Positions 24,032 to 32,747 of a stretch of 33,124 bases of DNA are shown one piece after another. Source of the stretch: Campylobacterales bacterium (GTDB lineage: Bacteria > Campylobacterota > Campylobacteria > Campylobacterales > JAOZPA01); the NCBI GenBank assembly GCA_029932985.1, contig JAOZPA010000005.1, forward strand, positions 5,364 to 38,487, in the 5' to 3' direction. The notes under the pieces were generated by a model. The model made no database searches. It was not told the DNA's origin and was given only the letters and a program-made list of their open reading frames with translations. The position numbers and the translations under genes were made by a program. Positions within the stretch are counted from its first letter, which is position 1; every line of letters begins with the position of its first letter.

Positions 24032-24498
24032 GATAATGCTCTCCTTACCCAACCAAAAAAGTATTTTCTATTTTTTGGACTTCTCTCACAAAGATATGTA
24101 TATCTAGCAATCTTCGCCAACACAAATGTGGACATAAACAAATCTTTATTAAACTCATTTAAAGCCTCTACCGTCTTCGGACCTATCGAACCATCAGCCT
24201 GAACATCCAGAACCAGTTGAGCCATCTTGCTACTCGTCCGAATCCCCGCATTCACACCAAAATCAAAAATTGACTCAGCAATCTCCTGCGACTCTATCAA
24301 ATCACCCTTGACTCTATCCCAATAATACTCCTTATAAATCTCCATAGCTCCCTCACGAGTGAGATTCCGAATATCTACATTTCGATGAGCCCGTTTGCTA
24401 ATACCCCAATTAGTTTCACCACCACTATCACTTGGGTCATTGACATAACCACCTTCATGCCTTAGCACCTTTTCAATCGCAATATAAAAATCTGCCAT
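24028..24498 (-). CDS. GH108-family muramidase (TtsA/phage-endolysin-like)
   Basis: The 156-aa protein has the GH108 N-terminal signature with catalytic E15 in LRHEGGYVNDPSDSGG, followed by TNWGIS, and a C-terminal peptidoglycan-binding part (VQADGSIGPKTVEALN). It has no signal peptide, as expected when a holin provides exit. Known relatives are phage lysozymes and TtsA, which releases typhoid toxin through the cell wall. Its ATG follows AAGGAT and it is the first gene of the pair. The promoter should lie in 24499-24600, which is AT-rich without a clear box. Confidence 0.88.
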   Translation of the reverse strand: MADFYIAIEKVLRHEGGYVNDPSDSGGETNWGISKRAHRNVDIRNLTREGAMEIYKEYYWDRVKGDLIESQEIAESIFDFGVNAGIRTSSKMAQLVLDVQADGSIGPKTVEALNEFNKDLFMSTFVLAKIARYTYLCERSPKNRKYFFGWVRRALS

Positions 24499-24637
24499 TT
24501 GTTATCCTTAAAATAGGTAATTCTAACTATTATAACAAAAAATTAATAAATCTGCTATTATTACATACAACTATTAAAAGAAATTTCAAAGATGAAAAAT
24601 ATTATTTGCCTAAAGTCCCCAAAACGCTATCTAACCA

Positions 24638-24668
24638 TTGATGATTTTTTGTAATTTTTTGATATAAT
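24638..24668 (+). promoter_or_regulatory. Promoter for the SdiA-regulated-type lipoprotein
   Basis: TATAAT (24663-24668) stands 22 bases before the ATG, with a possible -35 TTGATG (24638-24643) at a long 19-base spacing. AAAAGG then serves as ribosome-binding site. Confidence 0.5.
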
Positions 24669-24690
24669 CTTTTTTAAAAGGTTTTATATT

Positions 24691-25437
24691 ATGAAAAGAT
24701 TTTTGATTTTACTTTTAGGGATTTTTATGGGATGTATGAAAGATGAAATGATAGCAAAAATACCAGAGGCTTCGGGGTTGTGCTATTGCAAAAATAGCGA
24801 TACAATATTTGTAGCAAATGATGAGGGAAAAATTTATGAGATAGCTTTGGATGGCAAAATTTTACGAGAAAAAAAATTGGGAAAATATGATTTAGAGGGT
24901 GTGGCTTGTGATGATAAAAATAGCAATCTTCTTTTTGCCGTTGAGGGTAAGGAATCAATTTTGGTTGTAGATATGCAAAGTTTCAAAATCAAAAGAGAGG
25001 TAAAGATAGATAGAAAATATAATGGCAAGACCGTTATCAAAAAAGATAAAGAGTATGGTATCGAGGGGATTACAATAATTGATGGTAATATTTATATCTC
25101 AAATCAATCATACAAAAAATATCCAAACAAAGATGCTTCGATTGTATTTAAAATATCTGGTGTGCAATTCAAAAAAGCTAAAATCGAATCTGTGTTGGCT
25201 CATAATTTTGTGGATATTGCAGGTCTTAGCTATTTTGATGGATTTCTATATATGGTGAGTGATAAAAAAAATCTCCTAATTCAATATGATATAGATTCTA
25301 AAAAAGTGGTAAAAGAGATAAAATTACCAGAATTTGCTCAAGAGGGAATCACATTTGATGGCAAAGGAAATATCTATTTTGCAGATGATGAGGGAAGAAT
25401 TATGAAATATAAGATGAATTCTCTAATTAAGGATTAG
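24691..25437 (+). CDS. SdiA-regulated-domain lipoprotein (beta-propeller)
   Basis: The 248-aa protein has a lipoprotein signal peptide ending in IFMGC, with lipidated C15. The rest is a repeated beta-strand pattern with short Gly/Asp turns. Hallmarks of the SdiA-regulated (YjiK-like) propeller are visible: EASGLCYCKNSDTIF, YDLEGVACDD, YGIEGITIIDG, DIAGLSYFDG and AQEGITFDGKGNIYFADDEG. Such proteins sit on an outer or inner membrane face and are thought to bind ions or ligands, but no precise role is known. It is a single gene with its own promoter and a hairpin behind it. Confidence 0.8.
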   Translation: MKRFLILLLGIFMGCMKDEMIAKIPEASGLCYCKNSDTIFVANDEGKIYEIALDGKILREKKLGKYDLEGVACDDKNSNLLFAVEGKESILVVDMQSFKIKREVKIDRKYNGKTVIKKDKEYGIEGITIIDGNIYISNQSYKKYPNKDASIVFKISGVQFKKAKIESVLAHNFVDIAGLSYFDGFLYMVSDKKNLLIQYDIDSKKVVKEIKLPEFAQEGITFDGKGNIYFADDEGRIMKYKMNSLIKD

Positions 25438-25458
25438 AAATTAAATCTTATGCTACTT

Positions 25459-25482
25459 TTTAGGGGACTAAAACCCCCTAAA
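25459..25482. terminator. Hairpin between convergent genes
   Basis: TTTAGGGG (25459-25466) pairs with CCCCTAAA (25475-25482) over 8 bp around an 8-base loop. It separates the 3' ends of the lipoprotein gene and the reverse-strand TAXI gene, and probably ends both. The tail is only moderately T-rich. Confidence 0.55.
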
Positions 25483-25515
25483 TTCTCCTCTATTTTCATA
25501 AAAGAGAACTTAAAA

Positions 25516-26442
25516 TTACAATAATCCGTTTTCTTCAAAAACAGCTATTGCCCCTTTGTGCATTGGTGCGCCTAACCCTTCGGTGAGTGATTCTTTGGTG
25601 ATATATTTGAGGGCTGGGTGAGATTTTTTTAACTCTTCAAAATTATCCAAAAGTGCTTTTGTGATTTTTTTGACTAAATATTCACTCATATCTGCATTTA
25701 CAATTAGATTAGCTTTGACCCCGTAACTGAAAATATCTCGCTTAAGACATTTATAAGTGCCTTTTGTAATTTTACCAAAAGTGTAGTAGGGATATTTTTT
25801 TACCATTTTCCCAATTTTTTTTGAGTTTAAATTGATAAATTTTGCTTTACTCCCTGCACAAATTTTAGCAATATTTTTATTTGGGTGTCCTGTAAAGTAG
25901 AAAAAACCATCAATTTTTGATTCTAAATATAAGCGAACATCTTTTATTGCCACAGATAATCCTGTTGGAATTCTACCGTTTTTAATCCCCAAAACCTCTT
26001 TTGCCAAAAGCTCAACACTTGATTTTGTACCACTGCCTATTTTTCCTGTACTGATTTTGACATTTTCATTTAAAACATCTGCCAATTTTCCTAATTTGCT
26101 TTTTTTAGTTACAATCAAGGTTAAAAGTTCAGGATAGATAGACATTATAGTTCTTAATTTTTTATAATGTTTCGCCTTTTTTTTATTGTGATATGCAAAA
26201 TAAACTGAATCACTTTGAGCAATTGCCAAAGTTAATTTTTTCGTTCGCACCGTATGCAAAATATTATATATTGAACCTGATGTAGATTTTGCTACACATT
26301 TATGTGAATTTTGATTTAAAATACCACAAATTCCCACCGCCGTTGGATAATAAACACCCTTTGTACTACCACTACCTATCACAAGATTACCCGCCTCCAA
26401 AAAAAAAGAGAGCATCCCTAAAAGTAAAACAATTTTTCTCAT
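25516..26442 (-). CDS. TAXI-family periplasmic solute-binding protein (orphan)
   Basis: The 308-aa protein has a Sec signal peptide (MRKIVLLLGMLSFFLEA) and the TAXI start of the mature part, LVIGSGSTKGVYYPTA, followed by TSGSIYNI and the IAQSDSVYFAY binding-pocket region. TAXI proteins deliver substrates such as glutamate-like acids to TRAP transporters. No TRAP permease gene is nearby, so it either serves a distant transporter or works as a sensor. The substrate is unknown. The ATG follows AAAAGGA. Confidence 0.88.
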   Translation of the reverse strand: MRKIVLLLGMLSFFLEAGNLVIGSGSTKGVYYPTAVGICGILNQNSHKCVAKSTSGSIYNILHTVRTKKLTLAIAQSDSVYFAYHNKKKAKHYKKLRTIMSIYPELLTLIVTKKSKLGKLADVLNENVKISTGKIGSGTKSSVELLAKEVLGIKNGRIPTGLSVAIKDVRLYLESKIDGFFYFTGHPNKNIAKICAGSKAKFINLNSKKIGKMVKKYPYYTFGKITKGTYKCLKRDIFSYGVKANLIVNADMSEYLVKKITKALLDNFEELKKSHPALKYITKESLTEGLGAPMHKGAIAVFEENGLL

Positions 26443-26596
26443 TTCTAAAATCCTTTTTGTCTTGTTTTACACATTATTGCATATATGGAATAAAGAAAAC
26501 TTTAAAAAAATTAATAAGTAATAAAATGGTGTTTTAATTTATACTTACTACCTCCTACATTTGCCTACTTTAAACAAATATAAATCAAAAATAGGA

Positions 26597-26602
26597 TAGA
26601 AT
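26597..26602 (+). promoter_or_regulatory. Possible -10 box for the prmA-ftsH operon
   Basis: TAGAAT lies 35 bases before the prmA start and is followed by AAGG close to the TTG codon. No clear -35 was seen. Confidence 0.4.
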
Positions 26603-26637
26603 ATTCTCTTTTTAAATCAAAATTTAAGGTAAAAAAT

Positions 26638-27459
26638 TTGAGAGAAAACTATTATGAATTAATAATTAAAGCTCCCTTGAATTTTCACAAAACTATCAGT
26701 GATTTTTTGATGGAAAATTTTTGTGATGCAGTTGAGGTGAAAAATGACTTGATAATCGTAAGAAGTGAAGAGGATTTGGAGATGACCGATTTTGCAGTTT
26801 TGCAATTGAGCGATGCTTTGGGCGGTGGTGTGAGTACACAGGTCAATATTAAAAAAAATATTGATTGGATTGAGAGCTATAAAAAGTCGATAAAATCGAT
26901 AGAGGTTGGCAAATTTTTTATTCATCCTAGTTGGAAAGAAAAAAAAGTTAATGCTATAAATATTCAAATCGATCCTGCTTTAGCATTTGGTTCGGGGCAT
27001 CACGAAAGCACAAATAGTTGCTTGATGATGCTTGATAAATATGTCAAAAATAGAGATAAAGTTTTGGATGTTGGAAGTGGAAGTGGGATTTTGGCAATCG
27101 CATCTGCAAAACTTGGAGCAGTGGTAGATTTTTGTGATACTGATGAAGTTGCTGTTGAGAGTTCAAAACAAAATTTTAGTAAAAATTTGGTGACTTTCAA
27201 CAATTCGTGGATAGGTTCTGCAAATAAAGCAGAGAAAAAATATGATGTGGTGATTGCAAATATTATTGCAGATATTTTAATTATGATTAAAAAAGATTTG
27301 AAAAAAACTCTAAAAGCTGATGGAGTTTTGATAATGTCGGGAATATTAGATATATATTGCGATAGAGTCAAAAAAGCTTATGGTGAATTTGAGATTTTGG
27401 ATGAGATAGAAAAAAAAGAGTGGCGAACACTAATATTAAAAAGGGAGCAAAGTGAATAA
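26638..27459 (+). CDS. prmA: Ribosomal protein L11 methyltransferase PrmA
   Basis: PrmA trimethylates lysines and the N-terminus of L11 with SAM. The 273-aa protein has the family's small N-terminal L11-recognition domain (about 1-75), the linker with DPALAFGSGHHES (112-124), the SAM motif LDVGSGSGIL (143-152) and a catalytic-region IANIIAD. The TTG start is supported by AAGG seven bases before it. Its 3' end overlaps ftsH by eight bases. The prmA-ftsH pairing is, to my knowledge, conserved in Campylobacterota. Confidence 0.92.
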   Translation: MRENYYELIIKAPLNFHKTISDFLMENFCDAVEVKNDLIIVRSEEDLEMTDFAVLQLSDALGGGVSTQVNIKKNIDWIESYKKSIKSIEVGKFFIHPSWKEKKVNAINIQIDPALAFGSGHHESTNSCLMMLDKYVKNRDKVLDVGSGSGILAIASAKLGAVVDFCDTDEVAVESSKQNFSKNLVTFNNSWIGSANKAEKKYDVVIANIIADILIMIKKDLKKTLKADGVLIMSGILDIYCDRVKKAYGEFEILDEIEKKEWRTLILKREQSE

Positions 27460-29389
27460 AGGTCAAGGTGATAACAACAATAATAACAATTTTTTTAATA
27501 AAAATCCGTTATTGGTATTTGCAATATTTTCAGTTATTGTGATAATGGTTTTCAAGTCAGTTTTTGGAGATGGTCAAGGAGATAGTTCAAGTTTTACTAA
27601 TCAGTCTAAAAGAATTCAAACCATTGAGTATTCACAATTTAAAGAGTTGATAAAAAATAATCAAATCACAGATGTTGGTATCGGTCAAAATACGATTCAG
27701 GCAAAAGCTATAAATGGTGGCATTGTTTATAGAATCAAAAAAGTGCACGGCGATCTAAAATTGCTTGAGCTTTTGGAGGAGAAGAAAATTCCCTATGGAA
27801 GTTTGAGTGAAAATACTTGGCTGATGGAGTTTATATTTTCATGGCTTTTACCAATTGGTATATTTTTTGGTATCTGGTTTTTTCTAGCTAATAAGATGCA
27901 AAAAAATATGGGTGGCGGAATGCTTGGAATGGGCAGAAGTAATAAGCTTATAAATTCTGAAAAACCAAATGTGAAATTTGAAGATGTCGCAGGGGCTGAG
28001 GAAGCGAAAGAGGAGGTCAAGGAGATTGTTGATTTTCTTAAACACCCCGATAGATACATTGAGCTTGGGGCAAAAATTCCAAAAGGTGTACTTTTAGTAG
28101 GACCTCCCGGAACTGGTAAAACTCTTCTAGCAAAAGCGGTAGCTGGTGAAGCAAATGTACCATTTTTGTCGGTCAATGGCTCTAGTTTTATAGAGATGTT
28201 TGTGGGTGTTGGGGCAAGTCGAGTGCGAGATTTGTTTGAAACGGCGAAAAAAGATGCTCCCGCAATTATCTTTATTGATGAGATTGATGCGATTGGAAAA
28301 AGTCGAGCGGCTGGGGGAATGGGTGGAAATGATGAGAGGGAGCAAACTTTAAATCAACTTTTAGCAGAGATGGATGGATTTGCTACGAATTTACCAGTTA
28401 TTGTTTTGGCAGCGACAAATCGACCAGAAGTTTTGGATGCAGCACTTTTAAGACCAGGAAGATTTGATAGACAAGTGCTTGTTGATAAGCCAGATTTCAG
28501 AGGACGAGTTCAGATTTTGAAGGTGCATATTAAGGATATTAAATTAGCTAAAGATGTGCATATTGAAGAGATTGGTAGAATGACCGTGGGACTTGCAGGA
28601 GCGGATTTGGCAAATATCATAAATGAAGCTGCACTTTTGGCTGGTCGGGCAGACAAAAAAGAGGTGGAGCAAAATGATTTTATTGAGGCGATTGAGAGAG
28701 CTTTGATAGGGTTGGAGAAAAAAAGTCGTCGAATTAATGAAGATGAAAAGAGAATTGTCGCTTATCACGAGAGTGGTCATGCTTTGTTATCAGAAATTAC
28801 AAGAGGGGCAAATCGTCTAAAAAAGCTGACTATTATTCCTCGAGGTTTGGGGGCTTTGGGTTATGCACTGCAAACTCCAGAAGAAAATAAATTTTTGCAT
28901 CAATATCACGAACTTATTGCTCAAATTGATGTGGCACTTGGAGGACGGGCAGCGGAGGAGATATTTATTGGTGAAGTTTCCACTGGGGCTAGTTCTGACC
29001 TTGACCAAGCGACCTCTGTTATCAAAAGTATGGTGGAAGTTTATGGTATGAGTGATGTGGCTGGTTTGATGGTTTTGAGTAAGCAAAATAATATGTTTTT
29101 AGGTGGTGGTAGCACAAAAGATTATAGTGAGCAGATGGCTAAAGATGTTGATATGTATGTCAAAGATTTGTTAAATGAGCGATATAAGAGTGTTTTACAA
29201 ACTTTGAAAACTTATAATGGGGCGATTGAAAATATGGTGAAAGCTTTGTATGAAGAGGAGACTATTGATGGGGAGCTTGTGCGAGAGATTATTAGAGATT
29301 ATGAGATTGATAATAATTTAGAATCGAGACTCGTAAAGAGGAAAGATTTAAAAGAGATAATGAGAGGAAAAGATGAACACAACGACTGA
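27452..29389 (+). CDS. ftsH: ATP-dependent zinc metalloprotease FtsH
   Basis: FtsH is a hexameric inner-membrane protease that degrades misassembled membrane proteins and short-lived regulators. The 645-aa protein has an Asn-rich cytoplasmic start, a membrane segment at about 19-35, a periplasmic domain, a second membrane segment (about 131-154), Walker A GPPGTGKT (217-224), Walker B FIDEID, the second region of homology ending in RPGRFDR, and the zinc site HESGH (439-443). GTG is the start, overlapping prmA, with AGGGAG upstream. The length is typical. Confidence 0.97.
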   Translation: MNKGQGDNNNNNNFFNKNPLLVFAIFSVIVIMVFKSVFGDGQGDSSSFTNQSKRIQTIEYSQFKELIKNNQITDVGIGQNTIQAKAINGGIVYRIKKVHGDLKLLELLEEKKIPYGSLSENTWLMEFIFSWLLPIGIFFGIWFFLANKMQKNMGGGMLGMGRSNKLINSEKPNVKFEDVAGAEEAKEEVKEIVDFLKHPDRYIELGAKIPKGVLLVGPPGTGKTLLAKAVAGEANVPFLSVNGSSFIEMFVGVGASRVRDLFETAKKDAPAIIFIDEIDAIGKSRAAGGMGGNDEREQTLNQLLAEMDGFATNLPVIVLAATNRPEVLDAALLRPGRFDRQVLVDKPDFRGRVQILKVHIKDIKLAKDVHIEEIGRMTVGLAGADLANIINEAALLAGRADKKEVEQNDFIEAIERALIGLEKKSRRINEDEKRIVAYHESGHALLSEITRGANRLKKLTIIPRGLGALGYALQTPEENKFLHQYHELIAQIDVALGGRAAEEIFIGEVSTGASSDLDQATSVIKSMVEVYGMSDVAGLMVLSKQNNMFLGGGSTKDYSEQMAKDVDMYVKDLLNERYKSVLQTLKTYNGAIENMVKALYEEETIDGELVREIIRDYEIDNNLESRLVKRKDLKEIMRGKDEHND

Positions 29390-30002
29390 AATTATCGCTA
29401 AAGAGGGGTGGAAATATATTGGAATTGCTTTTTTGCTTTCGGTATTGTTTTTTATAATGGGGCTTAATTTTTTGGCTTTTCTATTGCTTTTGATTATGGC
29501 TTGTAATCTGTTTTTGTTTAGAAATCCAGAGAGAGAGCCTAGTAGTGTTGAGGATAGTGTGGTGACTTCGCCAATCGATGGAGTGGTGAACTCTATCACA
29601 CAAAATAATGATTTCAATATCATCAAAATCAACCATTCATTTTTGGATACCCATATTTTGAGGTCACCAATAAAGATGAATATTGAAAAGTCAAAAAAAA
29701 GAAATGGTCTATTTTTAAACTCAAATAGTAGAAAAGCGGAAAAACTAAATGAAACTTATGAAATTTTTGCTAATACTAAATTTGGTGAAATTATAATTAA
29801 ACTTATGCCGAGTCAATTAAGCCGAAATATAAGTTTTTTTAATAAAGATGAGTTTAATGCAGGGGCTAGATTTGGAATTTTGATGGATGGATTTTTGGAG
29901 TTACATCTGCCTAAATCTATTCAAATTTCTAGTGAGGTGGGCGATAAAGTGATTGCCCGAAATAGCATAATCGCTAAATTTAACAAAGAGGATTCCAAAT
30001 GA
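29373..30002 (+). CDS. Phosphatidylserine decarboxylase-like protein lacking the pyruvoyl Ser
   Basis: The 209-aa protein has the small (archaeal-type/Psd-related) layout: two N-terminal membrane segments (about 12-29 and 32-48), FRNPER, SPIDGVV (66-72), a central His-rich IKINHSFLDTHILRSP, and a C-terminal GARFGILMDGFLELHLP (164-180). Active enzymes have FGS at the last site, where the Ser becomes the pyruvoyl group; here the matching position reads DGF (172-174). Without that Ser the protein should not decarboxylate phosphatidylserine, so it may be a lipid-binding pseudo-enzyme. It overlaps ftsH by 17 bases. As I recall, Campylobacter jejuni has a Psd homologue at the same place after ftsH. 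Confidence 0.72.
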   Translation: MNTTTEIIAKEGWKYIGIAFLLSVLFFIMGLNFLAFLLLLIMACNLFLFRNPEREPSSVEDSVVTSPIDGVVNSITQNNDFNIIKINHSFLDTHILRSPIKMNIEKSKKRNGLFLNSNSRKAEKLNETYEIFANTKFGEIIIKLMPSQLSRNISFFNKDEFNAGARFGILMDGFLELHLPKSIQISSEVGDKVIARNSIIAKFNKEDSK

Positions 30003-30409
30003 AAAAAATATATTTAATTTTGATAGTGGCATTGTCATTAATCGCTTCTGAAAAAATTATAAAAGAGAATAATGAGACAAATAGTTCAGCTAGTAATTAT
30101 CAAGAGAGTGAAATTTTGCTTGTGGATGCAAGATTTTCAGATATGCAAAAGCTAAAGTATGATGTGGATTTTAAGATGGTAAATATTTTTAGAGATTTAA
30201 AAATTGATTCTAATCCATTAAAAAATGATTTAAAAAATTTGATTACGAAAATTGAGATTTTAAAAGGTTGGGGAAGTGATATAAACCCAAAATCTAAAAA
30301 AATTTTAAATTCATTAGTCAAAATTCTAAAATCAAAAAACTCTTATGACAAAAAATTAATAGAAAAACTAGAAACTCTCTCTATTGATTCTGCTTTAAAA
30401 TATTCTTAA
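29999..30409 (+). CDS. Small exported protein of unknown function
   Basis: The 136-aa protein begins with a Sec-type signal peptide (MKKIYLILIVALSLIAS) that overlaps the preceding stop codon (ATGA). The mature part is predicted helical, rich in Lys, Leu and Asn, with no Cys and no motif I recognise. In related genomes I would expect pssA near this position; this protein is unrelated to it. It is the last gene of the prmA operon. Confidence 0.65.
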   Translation: MKKIYLILIVALSLIASEKIIKENNETNSSASNYQESEILLVDARFSDMQKLKYDVDFKMVNIFRDLKIDSNPLKNDLKNLITKIEILKGWGSDINPKSKKILNSLVKILKSKNSYDKKLIEKLETLSIDSALKYS

Positions 30410-30428
30410 AAATCAATAAGGCAATTTT

Positions 30429-30460
30429 ATAAATTAGGGGATAATTATTTCCTAATTTAT
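30429..30460 (+). terminator. Hairpin after the prmA-ftsH operon
   Basis: ATAAATTAGG (30429-30438) pairs perfectly with CCTAATTTAT (30451-30460) around a 12-base loop. It follows the last gene by 20 bases and is the only strong stem in the 218-base gap before the next gene. It lacks a long T run. Confidence 0.45.
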
Positions 30461-30575
30461 AGCAGTTTATCAAAAAATTACTAATCACCTCTTTTCTAAT
30501 TGTCTTTACTTCTTATTTCCTTAATTCTTTTCTGTTATTGGGTAAAATTCTACTAAACTTTAATGAAAATTTTGA

Positions 30576-30581
30576 TAAAAT
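30576..30581 (+). promoter_or_regulatory. -10-like box for the ATP-grasp gene
   Basis: TAAAAT, in TTGATAAAATACTG, lies 46 bases before the GTG start. AAAGGGG follows close to the start codon as ribosome-binding site. Confidence 0.4.
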
Positions 30582-30627
30582 ACTGTTTTAAACAAAAAAC
30601 AAACTAAATTTAGACAAAGGGGTCATT

Positions 30628-32046
30628 GTGAGCAAAAAAAAGCTTCCAAAATTGGGGTTAGTATATTTAGACCATGTATTAAGATTTTTTGATAAATCTA
30701 ATTTTAAAGGTTGGTCAAAGAAAATAGAGATTGTGACTTATCACTGGGGAAAAGATAAAGATAGATTTATTCAGGAGGTAAAAAACAAAAAAATTGATGT
30801 GCTTATTGGTAATATTCCTGCGACCGCCTATGAGACTTTTAGAGAGATTTCAAAAGCTTTGCCAAATGTGGAGTTTGTGCCATCGCTAGATACTCAGTTT
30901 TCAAATAAATCAAAAGAAAATGTCACAAGATTTGCACGAAAATATGATTTAGAGATTCCAAAAACAGATATTATCTATGACAAAGAGAAAGCAACGAAAT
31001 TTTTAGAAAAAACTGATTATCCACGAATTATCAAAAAAAGTTATGGTCCATCAAATTATGGAGGATATTTTGTACACAAAGTAGATAGTGCGGATGAAGC
31101 TTTGGATTTAATAGAAGAGAAAAAATACTATCCATTATATACCCAAGATTTTATCAAAATTTCTGCAGATATTCGAGTAATGTTGATTGGTCATAAACCT
31201 GTGTGTGCATTTTGGCGACGACCACCAGAGGGTGCATGGCTGACAAACACTTCACAGGGTGGGACTATGGATTATCAAGATGTACCAAAAGAGGTTTTGG
31301 ATTTAGCAGTCAAGGCTAGTAAATCTGCAAATGCTGAATATTGGGCATGTGATATTGCGGTGGCTGAGAAAGATAATAGTATTTTCATCCTCGAATGTGC
31401 GACCGCTTTTGCTGCTTTTCCATATATCCGTGATTGGATTGGGCAATATATTATGTGGAAATTTAGTGGTGGTGAGTTCAAAAAGCCAAATATTCCTCTA
31501 TTTAATTGGGAAGAGTTAGGCAAAATGGACAGCTCAGTTCTTCGAGTTTTGCGACATATTACATTTGGAAAATACACACCGAGTAGTGATGGTGATTTTT
31601 ATACAGGTGGCAAAAATATTGAAAATAAACCAAATATTGATGATAAAAAATATAGAATGCTAAATACAAACTCTTTGTCTAAACTTTTAGAGGAGTGGCC
31701 AAGCGAAGTTTTTAATTATCAAGATAATTTTATCAAAAACAGTATGACTCAACCTCAAATTATTGATTTTATAAAAATATGCGATGATGAATCTAGTGAA
31801 TCTTTTATTGTAAATGAAAAAGAGGAAAGCACAGAAAAGGTGGAGGAGGATAGTGATAAAAAAATCAATATCAATACTGCTACAAAAGATGAATTAAAAA
31901 AACTGGGAATTAACACCAAAATTGCTAGAAGAATTATTGATTATAGAGTTGAAAATGGAGATTTTAAATCAATTTATAAACTTAGAAAAATAAAAGGAAT
32001 TGGTAAAAAAAGATTTATTGATATACAATTAGATATAAAAATTTAA
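30628..32046 (+). CDS. ATP-grasp (RimK-like) protein fused to ComEA-type helix-hairpin-helix domain
   Basis: The 472-aa soluble protein has three parts. Residues 1-95 form an alpha/beta pre-ATP-grasp domain. Residues 95-285 are ATP-grasp: YPRIIKKSYGPSNYGG (131-146) is the nucleotide lysine/Gly-loop region, DIRVMLIGHKP (181-191) and LTNTSQGG (205-212) are RimK-like, and E256 in FILECATAF is at the metal site, though the usual nearby Asn is absent. After a linker and an acidic stretch (about 385-410) come residues 411-470 with the ComEA-type HhH pair: ININTATKDELKKLG and KLRKIKGIGKKRF, a DNA-binding fold. ATP-grasp enzymes ligate carboxylates to amines; I do not know a named family with this fusion. 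The start is GTG behind AAAGGGG. Confidence 0.78.
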   Translation: MSKKKLPKLGLVYLDHVLRFFDKSNFKGWSKKIEIVTYHWGKDKDRFIQEVKNKKIDVLIGNIPATAYETFREISKALPNVEFVPSLDTQFSNKSKENVTRFARKYDLEIPKTDIIYDKEKATKFLEKTDYPRIIKKSYGPSNYGGYFVHKVDSADEALDLIEEKKYYPLYTQDFIKISADIRVMLIGHKPVCAFWRRPPEGAWLTNTSQGGTMDYQDVPKEVLDLAVKASKSANAEYWACDIAVAEKDNSIFILECATAFAAFPYIRDWIGQYIMWKFSGGEFKKPNIPLFNWEELGKMDSSVLRVLRHITFGKYTPSSDGDFYTGGKNIENKPNIDDKKYRMLNTNSLSKLLEEWPSEVFNYQDNFIKNSMTQPQIIDFIKICDDESSESFIVNEKEESTEKVEEDSDKKININTATKDELKKLGINTKIARRIIDYRVENGDFKSIYKLRKIKGIGKKRFIDIQLDIKI

Positions 32047-32054
32047 TTTATCAT

Positions 32055-32084
32055 TTCGGTACTTTATTTCACTAAAGTACCGAA
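32055..32084 (+). terminator. Perfect 12-bp hairpin after the ATP-grasp gene
   Basis: TTCGGTACTTTA (32055-32066) pairs perfectly with TAAAGTACCGAA (32073-32084) around loop TTTCAC. It lies 8 bases after the stop codon. No long T run follows (CCATATTTAAAA), so it is a terminator or an mRNA-stabilising stem. Confidence 0.6.
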
Positions 32085-32108
32085 CCATATTTAAAAAGGA
32101 TATTTGAG

Positions 32109-32747
32109 ATGGATAAAACTCTTTTACCTCCTTTGATTTTTAGAATTTTAAAAACATTTACACTAATATTTATAGCTTATATTCTATTTTTATACCGTCT
32201 TGAGCAAGATGAGATTTATGGTAATTTCTACTGGATTGAGTCACCAAATAGTTATAATTTTATGATTTTTATCTCTATATTTATAAGTGTAATGGTGTGG
32301 ATTTTAACAAAAAAATTGATTACAGGTAAAAAATTATTAAATTTAGATTCATCTTTTAAGCTTTTTTTAGAATCTCTTAGAATAATCTCTTCAGGATTTT
32401 GGTATGTGATATTGCTAATAGTTGGTTTGCTTTTTTTTCAGAATCCCCCAGCAAAAATTTTAGTAAAGCACAAAGTAAAAGTATTAGATATTTATACTCC
32501 ACAAAATCAATCAAAACCCTATAAAAGTTATATAAAAATAACCTCTTGGAGAGGGAAAAAATATGAAATATTATCTACAATTGAATGGAAAAATACAGAA
32601 AAAATTAAAAAAAATAATTTAGTAATTATATATTTAGGTATGGATTGGATGGGTCAAAAACGAGTTTTAAATATGAAACTATTATCAAAAAAAAGAGATT
32701 TGAGTTTTGATATTTTTGAGCAAATTGTCATACCAATTTATGGTTGA
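32109..32747 (+). CDS. Membrane protein of unknown function
   Basis: The 212-aa protein has three hydrophobic segments (about 9-27, 48-66 and 93-110) and a C-terminal soluble domain of about 100 residues with a beta-rich pattern (KVKVLDIY, YIKITSWRGKKYEI, NLVIIYLGMDWMG). I recognise no family. AAGGA lies before the ATG. Its last 63 bases overlap the 3' end of the reverse-strand L,D-transpeptidase gene, an unusual tail-to-tail overlap. Confidence 0.65.
   Translation: MDKTLLPPLIFRILKTFTLIFIAYILFLYRLEQDEIYGNFYWIESPNSYNFMIFISIFISVMVWILTKKLITGKKLLNLDSSFKLFLESLRIISSGFWYVILLIVGLLFFQNPPAKILVKHKVKVLDIYTPQNQSKPYKSYIKITSWRGKKYEILSTIEWKNTEKIKKNNLVIIYLGMDWMGQKRVLNMKLLSKKRDLSFDIFEQIVIPIYG

Noticed and set aside
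24032-24052. TTG start seven codons upstream for the holin
   Set aside because: ATG 24031 overlaps the muramidase stop in the usual ATGA way and has AAGGAG at usable spacing; the TTG falls inside the muramidase gene without its own site.
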